Origin: Oscillospiraceae bacterium
GTDB lineage: Bacteria; Bacillota; Clostridia; Oscillospirales; Oscillospiraceae
DNA: 64,000 nt
Assembly: GCA_902778665.1 (NCBI GenBank)
Contig: CACYYN010000018.1
Span: forward strand, 1-64,000
Direction of reading: 5' to 3'
Both the position numbers and the translations under genes were made by a program. The notes beneath the pieces are model-generated. The model saw only the letters and a list, made by a program, of their open reading frames with translations, did no database searches and was not told where the DNA came from. Shown piece by piece: positions 53,340 to 62,322 of this stretch. How positions within the stretch are numbered: position 1 is the stretch's first letter; each line of letters starts with the position of its first letter.

Positions 53340-55670
53340 ATGAATTCTCAGTTTTCTATCACACTGTATGTTTCTACGGAAATCTGGAATCCGCAGAATT
53401 GCTGGTATCCTTACAAGGTGACGGCAACAACAGAAGACGTTCTGCGAGATGTTGTTCGCTTCGACCACGTATTTGTCAAATTCAAAAGAAATCGCAGAAA
53501 TAACAAGAACTTTGAATATGCGGATTATCTGGTTCTGGACTGTGACAATGACCATTCCGATTTCCGGGAAGACTGGATCTGGCCGGGGGATCTTTCCGAT
53601 CTGATGCCGGGCGTCAGCTATGTCACATATTCCAGCAGAAATGACAATGAGCCGAAAGGAGATAAGTCTCCACGGCCGCGTTTTCACGCGATCTTCCCGA
53701 TTGACCGTGTCACTGATGCGGAGGAATATGCTTCACTCAAACGAAAGACCGCTGAGCTCTTCCCTTTCTTCGATCATAACGCACTGGATGCCGGCAGATT
53801 TTTCTTTGGCACTGATGCCTCACAGATCGAATATGAGACCGGAGATATGAATCTAACCCGCTTTCTGGCTCTGCAGGATCAGATTTCGGATGATCCGAAC
53901 CCTGCACCGGAGCAAACTGAACCGTCGGCTGAAAAAGGAAATCTGATTCCCGAGGGCGAACGGAATACAACGCTCTCCGTGAAGGCGGCGAAACTCCTCA
54001 AACGCTGGGGCGACACCGATGAAGCCCGCCGAAGATTTGAAGAGACAGCTTCCTGTTGCGTACCTGCTCTACCGGAAAAAGAACTCAACCAGATCTGGAA
54101 GAGCGCACTGAAGTTTTACCGGAAGATCAGTTCCGTGCCCGGGTATGTGCCGCCTGCCGAATACGGTCACCAAAGTGAACTTCCTGCAGCTCCTGCAGCA
54201 CAGCAATGGGAAGAGCCCATTCCTCTTGTGGATGAAAAGCTTCCGGTTTTCCCTGTAGATTCCCTCCCGAAAATCATGAAAGACTATGTGCTTGCCCTGT
54301 CGGAATCCCTGCAGACCGCCGTCGACATGCCTGCCGCCTGCGCTCTGGGTGTGCTCTCCGTCTGCCTGCAGAAGAAGTACAACGTCCGCATCCGCAGCGA
54401 CTGGGCGGAGCCGATCAATCTCTACTCCCTCGTCATAGCGGAACCCTCTGAGAAGAAATCTCCCTGTCTCAGGCACATGATCCAGCCGATTACCCGGTAT
54501 GAAGCGGAATGGAATAAAACGCACAAGGAAGACATTGAAATAAGCCAACGAAAGAGCCGCGCTCTTCGTAAAAGAGCAGATGACGCCGAAAGAGCTTATT
54601 CAAATGGAAAAATCTCAGAAGAGCAGATGAGGACAGCTGCAAGGGAAGCAGATAACTATCCCGCTCTGGATTATCTCCGGATCTTCGTGGACGACGTCAC
54701 TCCCGAGGCACTGACGTCACACCTGGCGGCAAATCGGGGCACCTGTTCCATCATGTCAGCAGAAGGCGGAATCTTTGAAACCTTTGCAGGCCGATACAGC
54801 GGCTCGGCAAACATCGACACCGCCCTCAAGGCTTATCCCGGCGATCCCATCCGGGTGGATCGGGAGGGCAGGCCGAGTGAAACGATCTCGGACCCTGCCA
54901 TGACAATTCTCATGATGATCCAGCCGGATGTTCTGTCTTCTGTGATGGGTAACAGCGCCTTCCGTGGCCGTGGCCTGACGGCAAGATTTCTCTATTCCCT
55001 GCCGGAATCCCGGGTCGGAAGCCGGAATGTCAATCCGGCCTCTGTCCCTCCTGAGGTCCGCAGAGCATATGAAGAATTTGTTCTCGGACTGCTGCAGGAG
55101 GAACTGCCGGACACGCCGGAGGAGATCACCCTCTCCGAAGAAGCAGAGCAGGCACGCATTACTTTTGCTGAAGACCTGGAGCGTCGGCTTCTCGGTGACC
55201 TGACTGATATCCGTGACTGGGCCGGGAAGCTGGAGGGAAACACCATGCGCATCGCCGGCCTGATCTGTCGCGCTGAGGCAGGACCGGACGGGCGTATACA
55301 ACCGGGGAATCCGGAGGAAGACCCTCACTATGAGATTACCGGCAGGCAGATGTTCAATGCAATTCGCATTGCGAATTATTACGTTGAGCACACAAAAGCC
55401 GCCTACCGGAAAATGGGCATTGAAATGCTGACAAGCCGTTGCCAGCGTGCTTTGGCCGTTATTAAAAAACAGCATCTCGAAACGCTGAAGCTTCGCGAAC
55501 TCATGCGAAACTGCCGCTTTCTTACCACGGCAGATGAGGCGCAGAAGGTTCTTGACCATCTGGAAGAGTATGCCTACATCGCCATCCGTGATCCGGAAAC
55601 CCGCCGTAAACCCGGCAGGCCTGGTAACCCGATTTATGACGTCAATCCCCTTGTTTTTCAGGAGAACTGA
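53340..55670 (+). CDS. PrimPol/DUF3987 primase-helicase-like protein
   Basis: 776 residues from ATG 53340, seven bases after AAGGAGG; the adjacent ATG at 53337 is also possible. The N-terminal archaeo-eukaryotic primase-like domain has YLVLDCDND (metal Asps), RPRFHAIFP and DAGRFFFG. A PriCT-1-like segment follows near 205-260 (PALPEKELNQIWKSALKFY). From about 320 a DUF3987 domain contains EPSEKKSP at the P-loop position, like the GERKS form of that family. A charged coiled-coil lies near 395-440. Such proteins replicate phages and plasmids. Here no integrase, capsid or partition gene accompanies it. A TCCCAT-TT-ATGGGA dyad at 53265-53278 may be its operator. Confidence 0.85.
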   Translation: MNSQFSITLYVSTEIWNPQNCWYPYKVTATTEDVLRDVVRFDHVFVKFKRNRRNNKNFEYADYLVLDCDNDHSDFREDWIWPGDLSDLMPGVSYVTYSSRNDNEPKGDKSPRPRFHAIFPIDRVTDAEEYASLKRKTAELFPFFDHNALDAGRFFFGTDASQIEYETGDMNLTRFLALQDQISDDPNPAPEQTEPSAEKGNLIPEGERNTTLSVKAAKLLKRWGDTDEARRRFEETASCCVPALPEKELNQIWKSALKFYRKISSVPGYVPPAEYGHQSELPAAPAAQQWEEPIPLVDEKLPVFPVDSLPKIMKDYVLALSESLQTAVDMPAACALGVLSVCLQKKYNVRIRSDWAEPINLYSLVIAEPSEKKSPCLRHMIQPITRYEAEWNKTHKEDIEISQRKSRALRKRADDAERAYSNGKISEEQMRTAAREADNYPALDYLRIFVDDVTPEALTSHLAANRGTCSIMSAEGGIFETFAGRYSGSANIDTALKAYPGDPIRVDREGRPSETISDPAMTILMMIQPDVLSSVMGNSAFRGRGLTARFLYSLPESRVGSRNVNPASVPPEVRRAYEEFVLGLLQEELPDTPEEITLSEEAEQARITFAEDLERRLLGDLTDIRDWAGKLEGNTMRIAGLICRAEAGPDGRIQPGNPEEDPHYEITGRQMFNAIRIANYYVEHTKAAYRKMGIEMLTSRCQRALAVIKKQHLETLKLRELMRNCRFLTTADEAQKVLDHLEEYAYIAIRDPETRRKPGRPGNPIYDVNPLVFQEN

Positions 55671-55682
55671 TTTCGAAAGATC

Positions 55683-55716
55683 TTGCGTAAAATTTTACTT
55701 CATGTTATACTAACAT
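55683..55716 (+). promoter_or_regulatory. Toxin-antitoxin promoter with operator
   Basis: TTGCGT at 55683-55688, 17-base spacer, TATACT at 55706-55711. ATGTTA-TAC-TAACAT (55702-55716) is a perfect dyad over the -10, the expected place for autoregulation by the antitoxin complex. Confidence 0.75.
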
Positions 55717-55735
55717 ACAGAGAGGATGTGATGAT

Positions 55736-55999
55736 ATGGCAAATATTTGCCCGGTTTCGGACCTGCGAAACTATAACACTGTTCTTGAAAACATCTCCGC
55801 CGGATCCCCTGTTTATCTCACCGTTAACGGGAGGGGCAGATACACCATCCGGGATATTTCAGATGATGAGGAATTTGAAAAAACCAAAGCCATGCTTCAT
55901 CTGATGTGTGAGCTGAATGAAGGAAGGCGTTCCGGTGAAGAAGAAGGCTATCTCTCTTCTGAAGACGTGAGAGCAACCTTTCGGAGTAAGGCAGAATGA
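55736..55999 (+). CDS. Phd/YefM-type antitoxin
   Basis: 87 residues. The N-terminal NICPVSDLRNYNTVLENISAGSPVYLTVNGRGRYTIRD has the Phd/YefM DNA-binding pattern. The acidic, disordered-looking C-terminus would wrap the toxin. It overlaps the toxin gene by four bases (ATGA). It should bind the dyad at 55702-55716. Confidence 0.88.
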   Translation: MANICPVSDLRNYNTVLENISAGSPVYLTVNGRGRYTIRDISDDEEFEKTKAMLHLMCELNEGRRSGEEEGYLSSEDVRATFRSKAE

Positions 56000-56307
56000 C
56001 ATATGAAGTCCGTTATTCCCCGTCTGCTCTGCGAGACCTGGAAAGAATCCGTGCAGACGTGCTTCATGTCTCCGGAAACAGCAATACCGCCTTCCGTTAT
56101 ATTTCCGAGTTGTTAGATAAAGTAGAGTCGAAAAAGTGTTATCCAAAATCCGGGACACCGTTATATTATGAGGACGGTTTCACCGGCTACTATTATGTCG
56201 CATATAAGGCCTATCTCGCATTCTACCGGATCAAAGATGAAACAATACTCGTAGACAGAATTCTCCCCGGAAAGAGTGATTATATGCGCCGCCTCCACCT
56301 TGGGTGA
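55996..56307 (+). CDS. RelE/ParE-superfamily toxin
   Basis: 103 residues of the RelE/ParE fold (YEVRYSPSALRDLERIRADVL helix, then YYYVAYKAYLAFYRIKDETILVDRILPGKSDYMRRL). The ILVDRILPGKSDY ending resembles ParE-like members, so gyrase poisoning is possible. An mRNA-cleaving role cannot be excluded. Translationally coupled to the antitoxin; hairpin element copy 3 follows after 11 bases. Confidence 0.88.
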   Translation: MTYEVRYSPSALRDLERIRADVLHVSGNSNTAFRYISELLDKVESKKCYPKSGTPLYYEDGFTGYYYVAYKAYLAFYRIKDETILVDRILPGKSDYMRRLHLG

Positions 56308-56318
56308 CAATTTCACAG

Positions 56319-56391
56319 CAGGACAAAAGGACAAAACTCCGTACCGCAAATGTACGCCAGAGTTTTGTCCTTTTTGTCACACTGTCTACTG
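56319..56391 (+). repeat. Hairpin repeat element, copy 3 (shortened)
   Basis: Same outer arms (GGACAAAAGGACAAAACTC and its complement with the 9-base bulge region) but a shorter centre with GTAC/GTAC. The right terminus is diverged. About 73 bp, 11 bases after the toxin stop. The rest of the gap to 56498 shows nothing else. Confidence 0.85.
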
Positions 56392-56498
56392 CTGTTAATC
56401 CGTAATATGAATAAGCAGAATTCTCCCATGACAAAATGTCAGTATTCCTGTATGTGCAGGATCATAAGTTTCAGGGTGAATTTTTCCATACCGATTAT

Positions 56499-57359
56499 TC
56501 ATTCTTTTACTGATCCGCTTGTCAGTCCTGCCGTGATGCGATCCGAGAAGAAGAAGTAAATAACAATAATAGGTAGAAGTGCAATCGTAACCCCGGCAAA
56601 GACTTTGTTCCAGTTTGCAAGGAAATCTGCTGTATATGTATAGATTCCCAATGTCAACGTTTTCAATGTGGATTTTGTCAGGAAAACAAGTGGCATATAA
56701 AAATCATTCCAAATCATAACGAAGTTCAATAGCGCTACTGTAAATATAACAGGTCTCGTCACCGGGAGAACTATACGCATAAAAATATCCAATTCACTCG
56801 CTCCATCAATCCTTGCAGCTTCTAATAGAGCCTTTGGAAATGAATGAAAAAATTTTGAGAATACTGTAAAAGAAAATGAAAGATTTGCCGCATAAATCAG
56901 GGATAGGCCAAGAAGGGAATTATTCAGGTGTAATCGAGTCATTATAACAAAAAGTGGAAGGATTCCTAACTGGATAGGGAACATTAGTCCTACGAGGAAA
57001 TAGGTTTGCAAAAAACTCTTTCCTCTGAACTCGAACATAGCTATCCCGTAAGCCAGAGATGACGATACAATGATTAATAAAACCAGGCTCAAGCCAACCA
57101 ACACCAGACTATTGACAAGATTTCGAATAAAATTATCTTCTATCAACACAACTCTGAAGTTTTCAAATACAAATTTATGCGGCCACCCCATAGTATTATT
57201 GATCAAATCTGACCTCGTTTTAAATGCATTCAAGAAAGATAATCCTATCAGATAAATTGCTATAAAGGAATAGAGGATTAATACTCCGGATATTATTCCT
57301 TTTGTAATACTGCTGGCTCGAGAATCGTTCAGCTCATGAATGTTCCGTTTTCTTTTCAT
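56499..57359 (-). CDS. Carbohydrate ABC permease (MalG-like)
   Basis: 286 residues with six hydrophobic segments. The EAA loop is EAARIDGASELDIFMRIVLPVTRP near 180. It starts one base after the partner permease stop. Typical second permease of CUT1 oligosaccharide importers. AT-rich codon use compared with core genes. No ATPase gene is present in the operon, so a shared MsmK-type ATPase elsewhere would be required. Confidence 0.94.
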   Translation of the reverse strand: MKRKRNIHELNDSRASSITKGIISGVLILYSFIAIYLIGLSFLNAFKTRSDLINNTMGWPHKFVFENFRVVLIEDNFIRNLVNSLVLVGLSLVLLIIVSSSLAYGIAMFEFRGKSFLQTYFLVGLMFPIQLGILPLFVIMTRLHLNNSLLGLSLIYAANLSFSFTVFSKFFHSFPKALLEAARIDGASELDIFMRIVLPVTRPVIFTVALLNFVMIWNDFYMPLVFLTKSTLKTLTLGIYTYTADFLANWNKVFAGVTIALLPIIVIYFFFSDRITAGLTSGSVKE

Positions 57360-57360
57360 A

Positions 57361-58257
57361 TCAGAACCTCATTTCTCGTTTTCGTAGGATGATTCTTGTA
57401 ATCAAAGAGATAACCAGTATAATGATAAACATCGTTACTGAGATAGATGAACCAAAACCTAAAGATGTTTCGCCAAAATAGGTTCCACCGAACGCATAGC
57501 GGTAAAAAACCATATTTACAAAATCTATGCTGTTATTTACACCGCCCTGTACGCCCCCTAACATGAAAGGAATATCAAACATTGTAAGAGCATAAATGGT
57601 TGAGAGTGTAATAACTGTTGAGATTGAAGATTGTAGCTGTGGGAATACCACATAAAAAAACTTTTGATGCTCATTACATCCATCTATTATTGATGCTTCA
57701 AGAATCGATTCATCTATTTCTTTCATATTGGCATTAAATATCATCATACCATTTCCAATACACGCCCATATCACAACAATTACAAACAGCTTGAAGCTCA
57801 AATCGGGATTTCCAAGCCATGCGCTTTTTGAGAACCCAAGCTTCTCTAAAATAGAATTCAACAATCCGATATTTGGATGAAAAACCATTAATGCGAAAAA
57901 TCCAACTATTGATGTTGAAATTACATAAGGTAAAAAAAGCATGAATTGAATATACCGATGCCCCCTTATTCTTATGAACAATATATACGCAAAAAAGATC
58001 TGCAAAGGGGTAATAATCAGCAAAACACAGATGAGATATTTGATATTATTTCCCAAAGCATTAAAGAATATTCTTGACATTCTTCCGCCACCAAGCAACT
58101 TTTGAAAATTGGCAAAACCGACAAACTTCATTGGTCCTATTCCGTTCCATTCAAAAAAGCTGTAATACATGGCAAAAATAATGGGAATAATCATAAATAG
58201 CGTATATAAAATAAAACCTGGCGTAATAAATCCTAAGTATGCCCTGTTCTTTTTCAT
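57361..58257 (-). CDS. Carbohydrate ABC permease (MalF-like)
   Basis: 298 residues from the ATG at 58257, preceded by AAAGGAG; an ATG nine codons upstream is rejected because that site would be inside it. Six hydrophobic segments. The EAA loop is EASIIDGCNEHQKFFYVVFPQL near 200. Pairs with the MalG-like protein and the SBP at 58332. Confidence 0.93.
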   Translation of the reverse strand: MKKNRAYLGFITPGFILYTLFMIIPIIFAMYYSFFEWNGIGPMKFVGFANFQKLLGGGRMSRIFFNALGNNIKYLICVLLIITPLQIFFAYILFIRIRGHRYIQFMLFLPYVISTSIVGFFALMVFHPNIGLLNSILEKLGFSKSAWLGNPDLSFKLFVIVVIWACIGNGMMIFNANMKEIDESILEASIIDGCNEHQKFFYVVFPQLQSSISTVITLSTIYALTMFDIPFMLGGVQGGVNNSIDFVNMVFYRYAFGGTYFGETSLGFGSSISVTMFIIILVISLITRIILRKREMRF

Positions 58258-58280
58258 TGATGATGTCTCCTTTATGGGAA

Positions 58281-58306
58281 ACACCGGAAAGCAACTGCTT
58301 TCCGGT
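58281..58306 (-). other. Hairpin between SBP and permease genes
   Basis: 11 bp perfect stem (58281-58291 with 58296-58306), 4-base loop, no T run, 25 bases after the SBP stop. Confidence 0.78.
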
Positions 58307-58331
58307 GCCTTGAAAACTAATATAGCTCTGC

Positions 58332-59552
58332 TTACTTCTCCATCTCCTGAAGCTCATTTAAGAAATCTTCAACGCTGATTCCGCCAGAGAAGACCTTTGC
58401 CTGATCCTCTTCCCAAACCTGACCAGGAGCCTCTCCTTCCGCTGCCTGTGCTACAAGGATATTGTACCAGCTCTCTGTCATAATATCAAACTTTGATACA
58501 TCATTTACAACCGGATCAGCCGTTTCGATTTCACTAATGCACGGAATTACATTCAGAGTATTTACCCAGATAGATTGACCTTCAAGGCTTGCGAAGAAAT
58601 TGACGAATGCCAGTGCTGCCTCTTCATTTGCTGTAGTGGCATTCACTGAGAAGCCATTAGCTGAAGTTCCTACAAACGGAACAACACCGTCTGAAGTAGG
58701 GATCTGAAATGCTCCATAATTCAAGTCAGGATTATTGGCATTGATTGTCGCAATATTCCATGTTCCGTCAATTACCATAGCTGCCTCGCCTTTTGAAAAT
58801 GCGAGGATAGCTCCGGAACCATCTACACCAGTATAGCCAACGCCATAATATCCGGCTTCACCCCATTCGACCATTTTCTTCATTGCGGAAACAACTCGTT
58901 CATCATTTATTGCAACTGTGTTTCCTGCGACGTACTCCTCCAAATAATCCAATCCGGTTGCTGCAAGAACCGGTTCAAAGAAGAACAGGCATTCCCATGG
59001 ATCCATAGCTCCGAAAGAAACAGGAATATAACCTGCATCTTTGATTATCGGCAAAATTGCTTCAAACTCCTCAAATGTTTTCGGGATACTAAGTCCGAGT
59101 TCATTGAAGATATCCTTATTGTAAAATACTGCACGTCCATCTACAGACGCTGTCGGGCTGGAATAAACTTTCCCGTCAACTGTTGCTATCTTCATAGTAG
59201 TATCTGAGAAAATAGAATGATCCAGCTTGTCAGTCAAATCCATCAACAGCCCCTGCTGAGCGTAAGCAGGCATATTCGTGGTAGCGGTTCCATTTGTCCA
59301 GAACAGATCCGGCGCCTCTCCTGCCTGAAATGCTGTTGCAAGAAGATTATAATACTGATCCGATGTCTTCACCTGGAAATCGACACTAACATCAGGATAT
59401 TTCTCCTGGAATGCGGCAATCACCGCTTTACCTGCTTCCTCAAACTGCGATGTGTGTTCCCAGATAACTAATTTCCCGCTTGGTTCTGCATACGCAAATG
59501 GCGACAGTGCAAGAACCAGTACCAAGGCAAGTGCTATCCATGCTTTTTTCAT
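58332..59552 (-). CDS. Carbohydrate ABC substrate-binding protein (extracellular solute-binding family 1)
   Basis: 406 residues. Signal peptide ends AYA/EP without lipobox Cys. The family 1 pattern is clear: KLVIWEHTSQFEEAGKAVIAAFQEKYPDVSV, LFWTNGT, AMVIDGTWN. It heads the SBP-MalF-MalG operon, divergent from the rhamnosidase gene, so the ligand is probably a rhamnose-containing saccharide. That assignment rests on position. Confidence 0.93.
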   Translation of the reverse strand: MKKAWIALALVLVLALSPFAYAEPSGKLVIWEHTSQFEEAGKAVIAAFQEKYPDVSVDFQVKTSDQYYNLLATAFQAGEAPDLFWTNGTATTNMPAYAQQGLLMDLTDKLDHSIFSDTTMKIATVDGKVYSSPTASVDGRAVFYNKDIFNELGLSIPKTFEEFEAILPIIKDAGYIPVSFGAMDPWECLFFFEPVLAATGLDYLEEYVAGNTVAINDERVVSAMKKMVEWGEAGYYGVGYTGVDGSGAILAFSKGEAAMVIDGTWNIATINANNPDLNYGAFQIPTSDGVVPFVGTSANGFSVNATTANEEAALAFVNFFASLEGQSIWVNTLNVIPCISEIETADPVVNDVSKFDIMTESWYNILVAQAAEGEAPGQVWEEDQAKVFSGGISVEDFLNELQEMEK

Positions 59553-59868
59553 GATATTTCCTCCGTATCAATATTTTTCTAGCCTTTTCAGGCTGAATTG
59601 TCTATATTATATTCAGAGGAATAATACTTTTCAATTGACGAACTTATCTCAATTATTCACAATTATCAGTTATCAGCTTATTTGAAATTCAAAACAAAAG
59701 CTTTTGGTTCAAATTATTAAATTATCTTGCCTGTCTGTTTTCCTTTCTCTTCTCACTTCATCCTGGTTTATTTATTATTTTCCACCTTCTCTTTACAATT
59801 TTGCATGGCTCTTAATTCTTTCTGGTGATAAAATAATATTGATTTATTGTATCTTGAGAGGAATCGCT
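59553..59868. promoter_or_regulatory. Divergent control region of transporter and rhamnosidase genes
   Basis: Minus-strand promoter TTGAAA at 59634-59629, 17-base spacer, perfect TATAAT at 59611-59606, driving the SBP operon. For the plus-strand gene I see only weak candidates (TTGACG at 59635-59640). The stretch is AT-rich and holds no other gene. Confidence 0.6.
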
Positions 59869-62283
59869 ATGTATGGTTATATGAGAAAATACCCCAACCA
59901 GATTCCGTGGATTTCCGGAGAAGGTGCGCAGCTCGGCGATGCCTGGTGGATTTGTGTTCCATCAAAAGAGTATCATCGATTACAGAGATATGATCGCAAG
60001 CAGATCGAAGATGCTTTTTTTGTTCTGTCACTTACAATTTCAAACATTCCTTCGGAGGCAATTGTCCATGTTAGTGCTGTGAATCGTTATAGATTATATG
60101 TCAATGGAAAACCTGTTTCCTTTGGTCCGAGAAAAGGAGATATATACAGCTATTATTATGAAACACTGGATATATCTCCCTTTCTGACGCATGGTTCAAA
60201 TGTTATTGCCGCCTATGTTGTATCTGTCTCTTCTAGAGCGATGCAGATCGGACAGAACAAGACTATGTCTTCCGGTTCTATTATTTCCGGATTGGAAGCA
60301 ACAGGATTCATTCTGGAAGGAACAATAGACAATATCAGTATCAGTACCGGGATAGCAGACTGGAAGGTCCGCCTGGACGAGTCAAAACAGCACCATCACT
60401 TTGCTTTTAATGATGCACACGGATCATTTGAAAACGTAGATGCTCTCAAAATTCCCTGGGGATGGAATGAGTCGCCTTTTATATCAAAAGATTGGATATC
60501 TGCTGAAAAGCTGTTTCGTCCCGGATGCAATTACTATGGTCAGATTCGTGCTTTACCACTGATTTCTCGTCCATTCGCTCAGATGGAAGAAACACCAATT
60601 AATTTTCTTCGTCAGCTACGGGGTAGGTCTGACTCTATCATCAATTTTGACGACAATGGTTTAGCCCATATTCCTCCAAATACCCATGCTTCATGCATTC
60701 TTGATGCCGGTGTTCATACTACTGCTTTTCTTTCCACGACATGGGAAGGTTCCGGTGCTGCTATCCGTTTTACTTACTCAGAATCGATGTGGCTGCAAGA
60801 TGATTCCGGAAGATATTACAAAGCATGTAGAGATGATATCAACGGTTTTGTTATTGGCTCTTTCGATCTTATAAAAACAAGTAATGCTGGCGTATATGAG
60901 CCCTTCTGGTTTCGTACTTTTCGTTTCATTTCTGTAGATGTAACAACTGCCGAGAATTCACTGACACTCCAGTTGCCGAAAATGCGGCGAACTGGTTATC
61001 CTCTAAATATCAGAACACATATATACTCTTCAAATAAAGACATTATGTGGCTTTGGGAGACGTCCCTGCGGACGCTGAAAAACTGTATGCACGAAACATT
61101 TGAAGACTGTCCCTATTATGAGCAGTACCAATATGTTATGGATTCGAAACTGGGGATGGATTTTGTCTACGCCATTTCCGATGATCTAAAGTTCCCATCA
61201 GCAACGTTATGGGATTTTCATAGTTCTCTCAGACCTGACGGAATGATTTCCTGCAGCTATCCATCAAACGAAACGCAAATCATTCCCGGATTTTCTTTAC
61301 AATTTATCTGGATGGTAGAGCGCTATTATCATCACACTGCAGATAAAGCTGTAGTCGTTTTCTACCGGCCAACCATTGACGCAATCCTGAATTATTTTGA
61401 CCGCCACATAGGAGATACAGGTTTATGTGAAGGGCTTGGTTACTGGGAGTTTGCAGACTGGTCAAAAGAATGGAATGCCTGTCATGGTCGCCCCGATGCC
61501 ATACAACACGGGCCTTCCACTATTTTTAACCTGATGTATGCCTGGTCTCTTCAGCTTGCTGCACGATTGATGGCAGAAACAGGAAGAGATGGGCTTTCTG
61601 AAGAATACAACTGCCGTGCCCAGAACATTTTAACCCGGATTGACAGTCTTTGCTGGTCGGATAAGCATCAGATGCTGATGGAAGCGCCTTCCTTTAATGA
61701 GTTTTCCCAACATGCACAGATACTTGGCGTATTAACCGGTCTTCTATCGGGTAAAAGAGGCTATAATGCTCTGAACAATATGCTCTCAGATAAATCCACA
61801 ATCAGCTGCTCTCTGCCATGGCAGTATTATCTGTTCAGAGCACTGGAGCGTTTTGGCATGTATAAAGAAATGCGTCAACGATTGGACGATTTTACGAAAT
61901 TACAGGATTTCAATTTCACGACAATGCCGGAGTGGGGTTTTGAAGGATCACGGAGTGATTGCCACGCTTGGAGTGCTGTTCCATTATACGAAATCACAGC
62001 CACTATTCTTGGAGTCCGACCGGCAGAAGATGGTTGGAATAAAATACTCGTTCAGCCTAATCTTTTGGGGTATTCAGATTGCAAGGGAGATGTAATTACA
62101 CCGCACGGTGTTGTTCATATTGAGATCACTGCCACCGATTATTCGACTACTCTGAAACTTCAAACTCCTCACGAGACAATAGTTGTAATGCCGGATGCAA
62201 GACGCTATGTTCTGCAAGCCGGGTCATATTACCTTCGCGCTGAAAACAATGAAGGATTCTTCGGAGGAACAATAGCAGAATAG
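59869..62283 (+). CDS. GH78-like alpha-L-rhamnosidase
   Basis: 804 residues from ATG 59869 (GAGAGGAAT upstream; the open frame continues upstream but encodes a hydrophobic run without a ribosome binding site). N-terminal beta-sandwich domains (YVNGKPVSFGPRKGD, rhamnosidase N-domain type) precede an (alpha/alpha)6 barrel. In the barrel HETFEDCPYYEQYQYVMDSKLG lies at the position of the catalytic acid region, and YWEFADW and PEWGFEGSRSDCHAWSA are conserved aromatic motifs. No signal peptide, so it acts on imported glycosides. Assignment to GH78 or a close sister family is by fold pattern. Confidence 0.82.
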   Translation: MYGYMRKYPNQIPWISGEGAQLGDAWWICVPSKEYHRLQRYDRKQIEDAFFVLSLTISNIPSEAIVHVSAVNRYRLYVNGKPVSFGPRKGDIYSYYYETLDISPFLTHGSNVIAAYVVSVSSRAMQIGQNKTMSSGSIISGLEATGFILEGTIDNISISTGIADWKVRLDESKQHHHFAFNDAHGSFENVDALKIPWGWNESPFISKDWISAEKLFRPGCNYYGQIRALPLISRPFAQMEETPINFLRQLRGRSDSIINFDDNGLAHIPPNTHASCILDAGVHTTAFLSTTWEGSGAAIRFTYSESMWLQDDSGRYYKACRDDINGFVIGSFDLIKTSNAGVYEPFWFRTFRFISVDVTTAENSLTLQLPKMRRTGYPLNIRTHIYSSNKDIMWLWETSLRTLKNCMHETFEDCPYYEQYQYVMDSKLGMDFVYAISDDLKFPSATLWDFHSSLRPDGMISCSYPSNETQIIPGFSLQFIWMVERYYHHTADKAVVVFYRPTIDAILNYFDRHIGDTGLCEGLGYWEFADWSKEWNACHGRPDAIQHGPSTIFNLMYAWSLQLAARLMAETGRDGLSEEYNCRAQNILTRIDSLCWSDKHQMLMEAPSFNEFSQHAQILGVLTGLLSGKRGYNALNNMLSDKSTISCSLPWQYYLFRALERFGMYKEMRQRLDDFTKLQDFNFTTMPEWGFEGSRSDCHAWSAVPLYEITATILGVRPAEDGWNKILVQPNLLGYSDCKGDVITPHGVVHIEITATDYSTTLKLQTPHETIVVMPDARRYVLQAGSYYLRAENNEGFFGGTIAE

Positions 62284-62322
62284 AAATCCAAACGGGCATG
62301 CGTATGTGGAGAGAAACAGACC

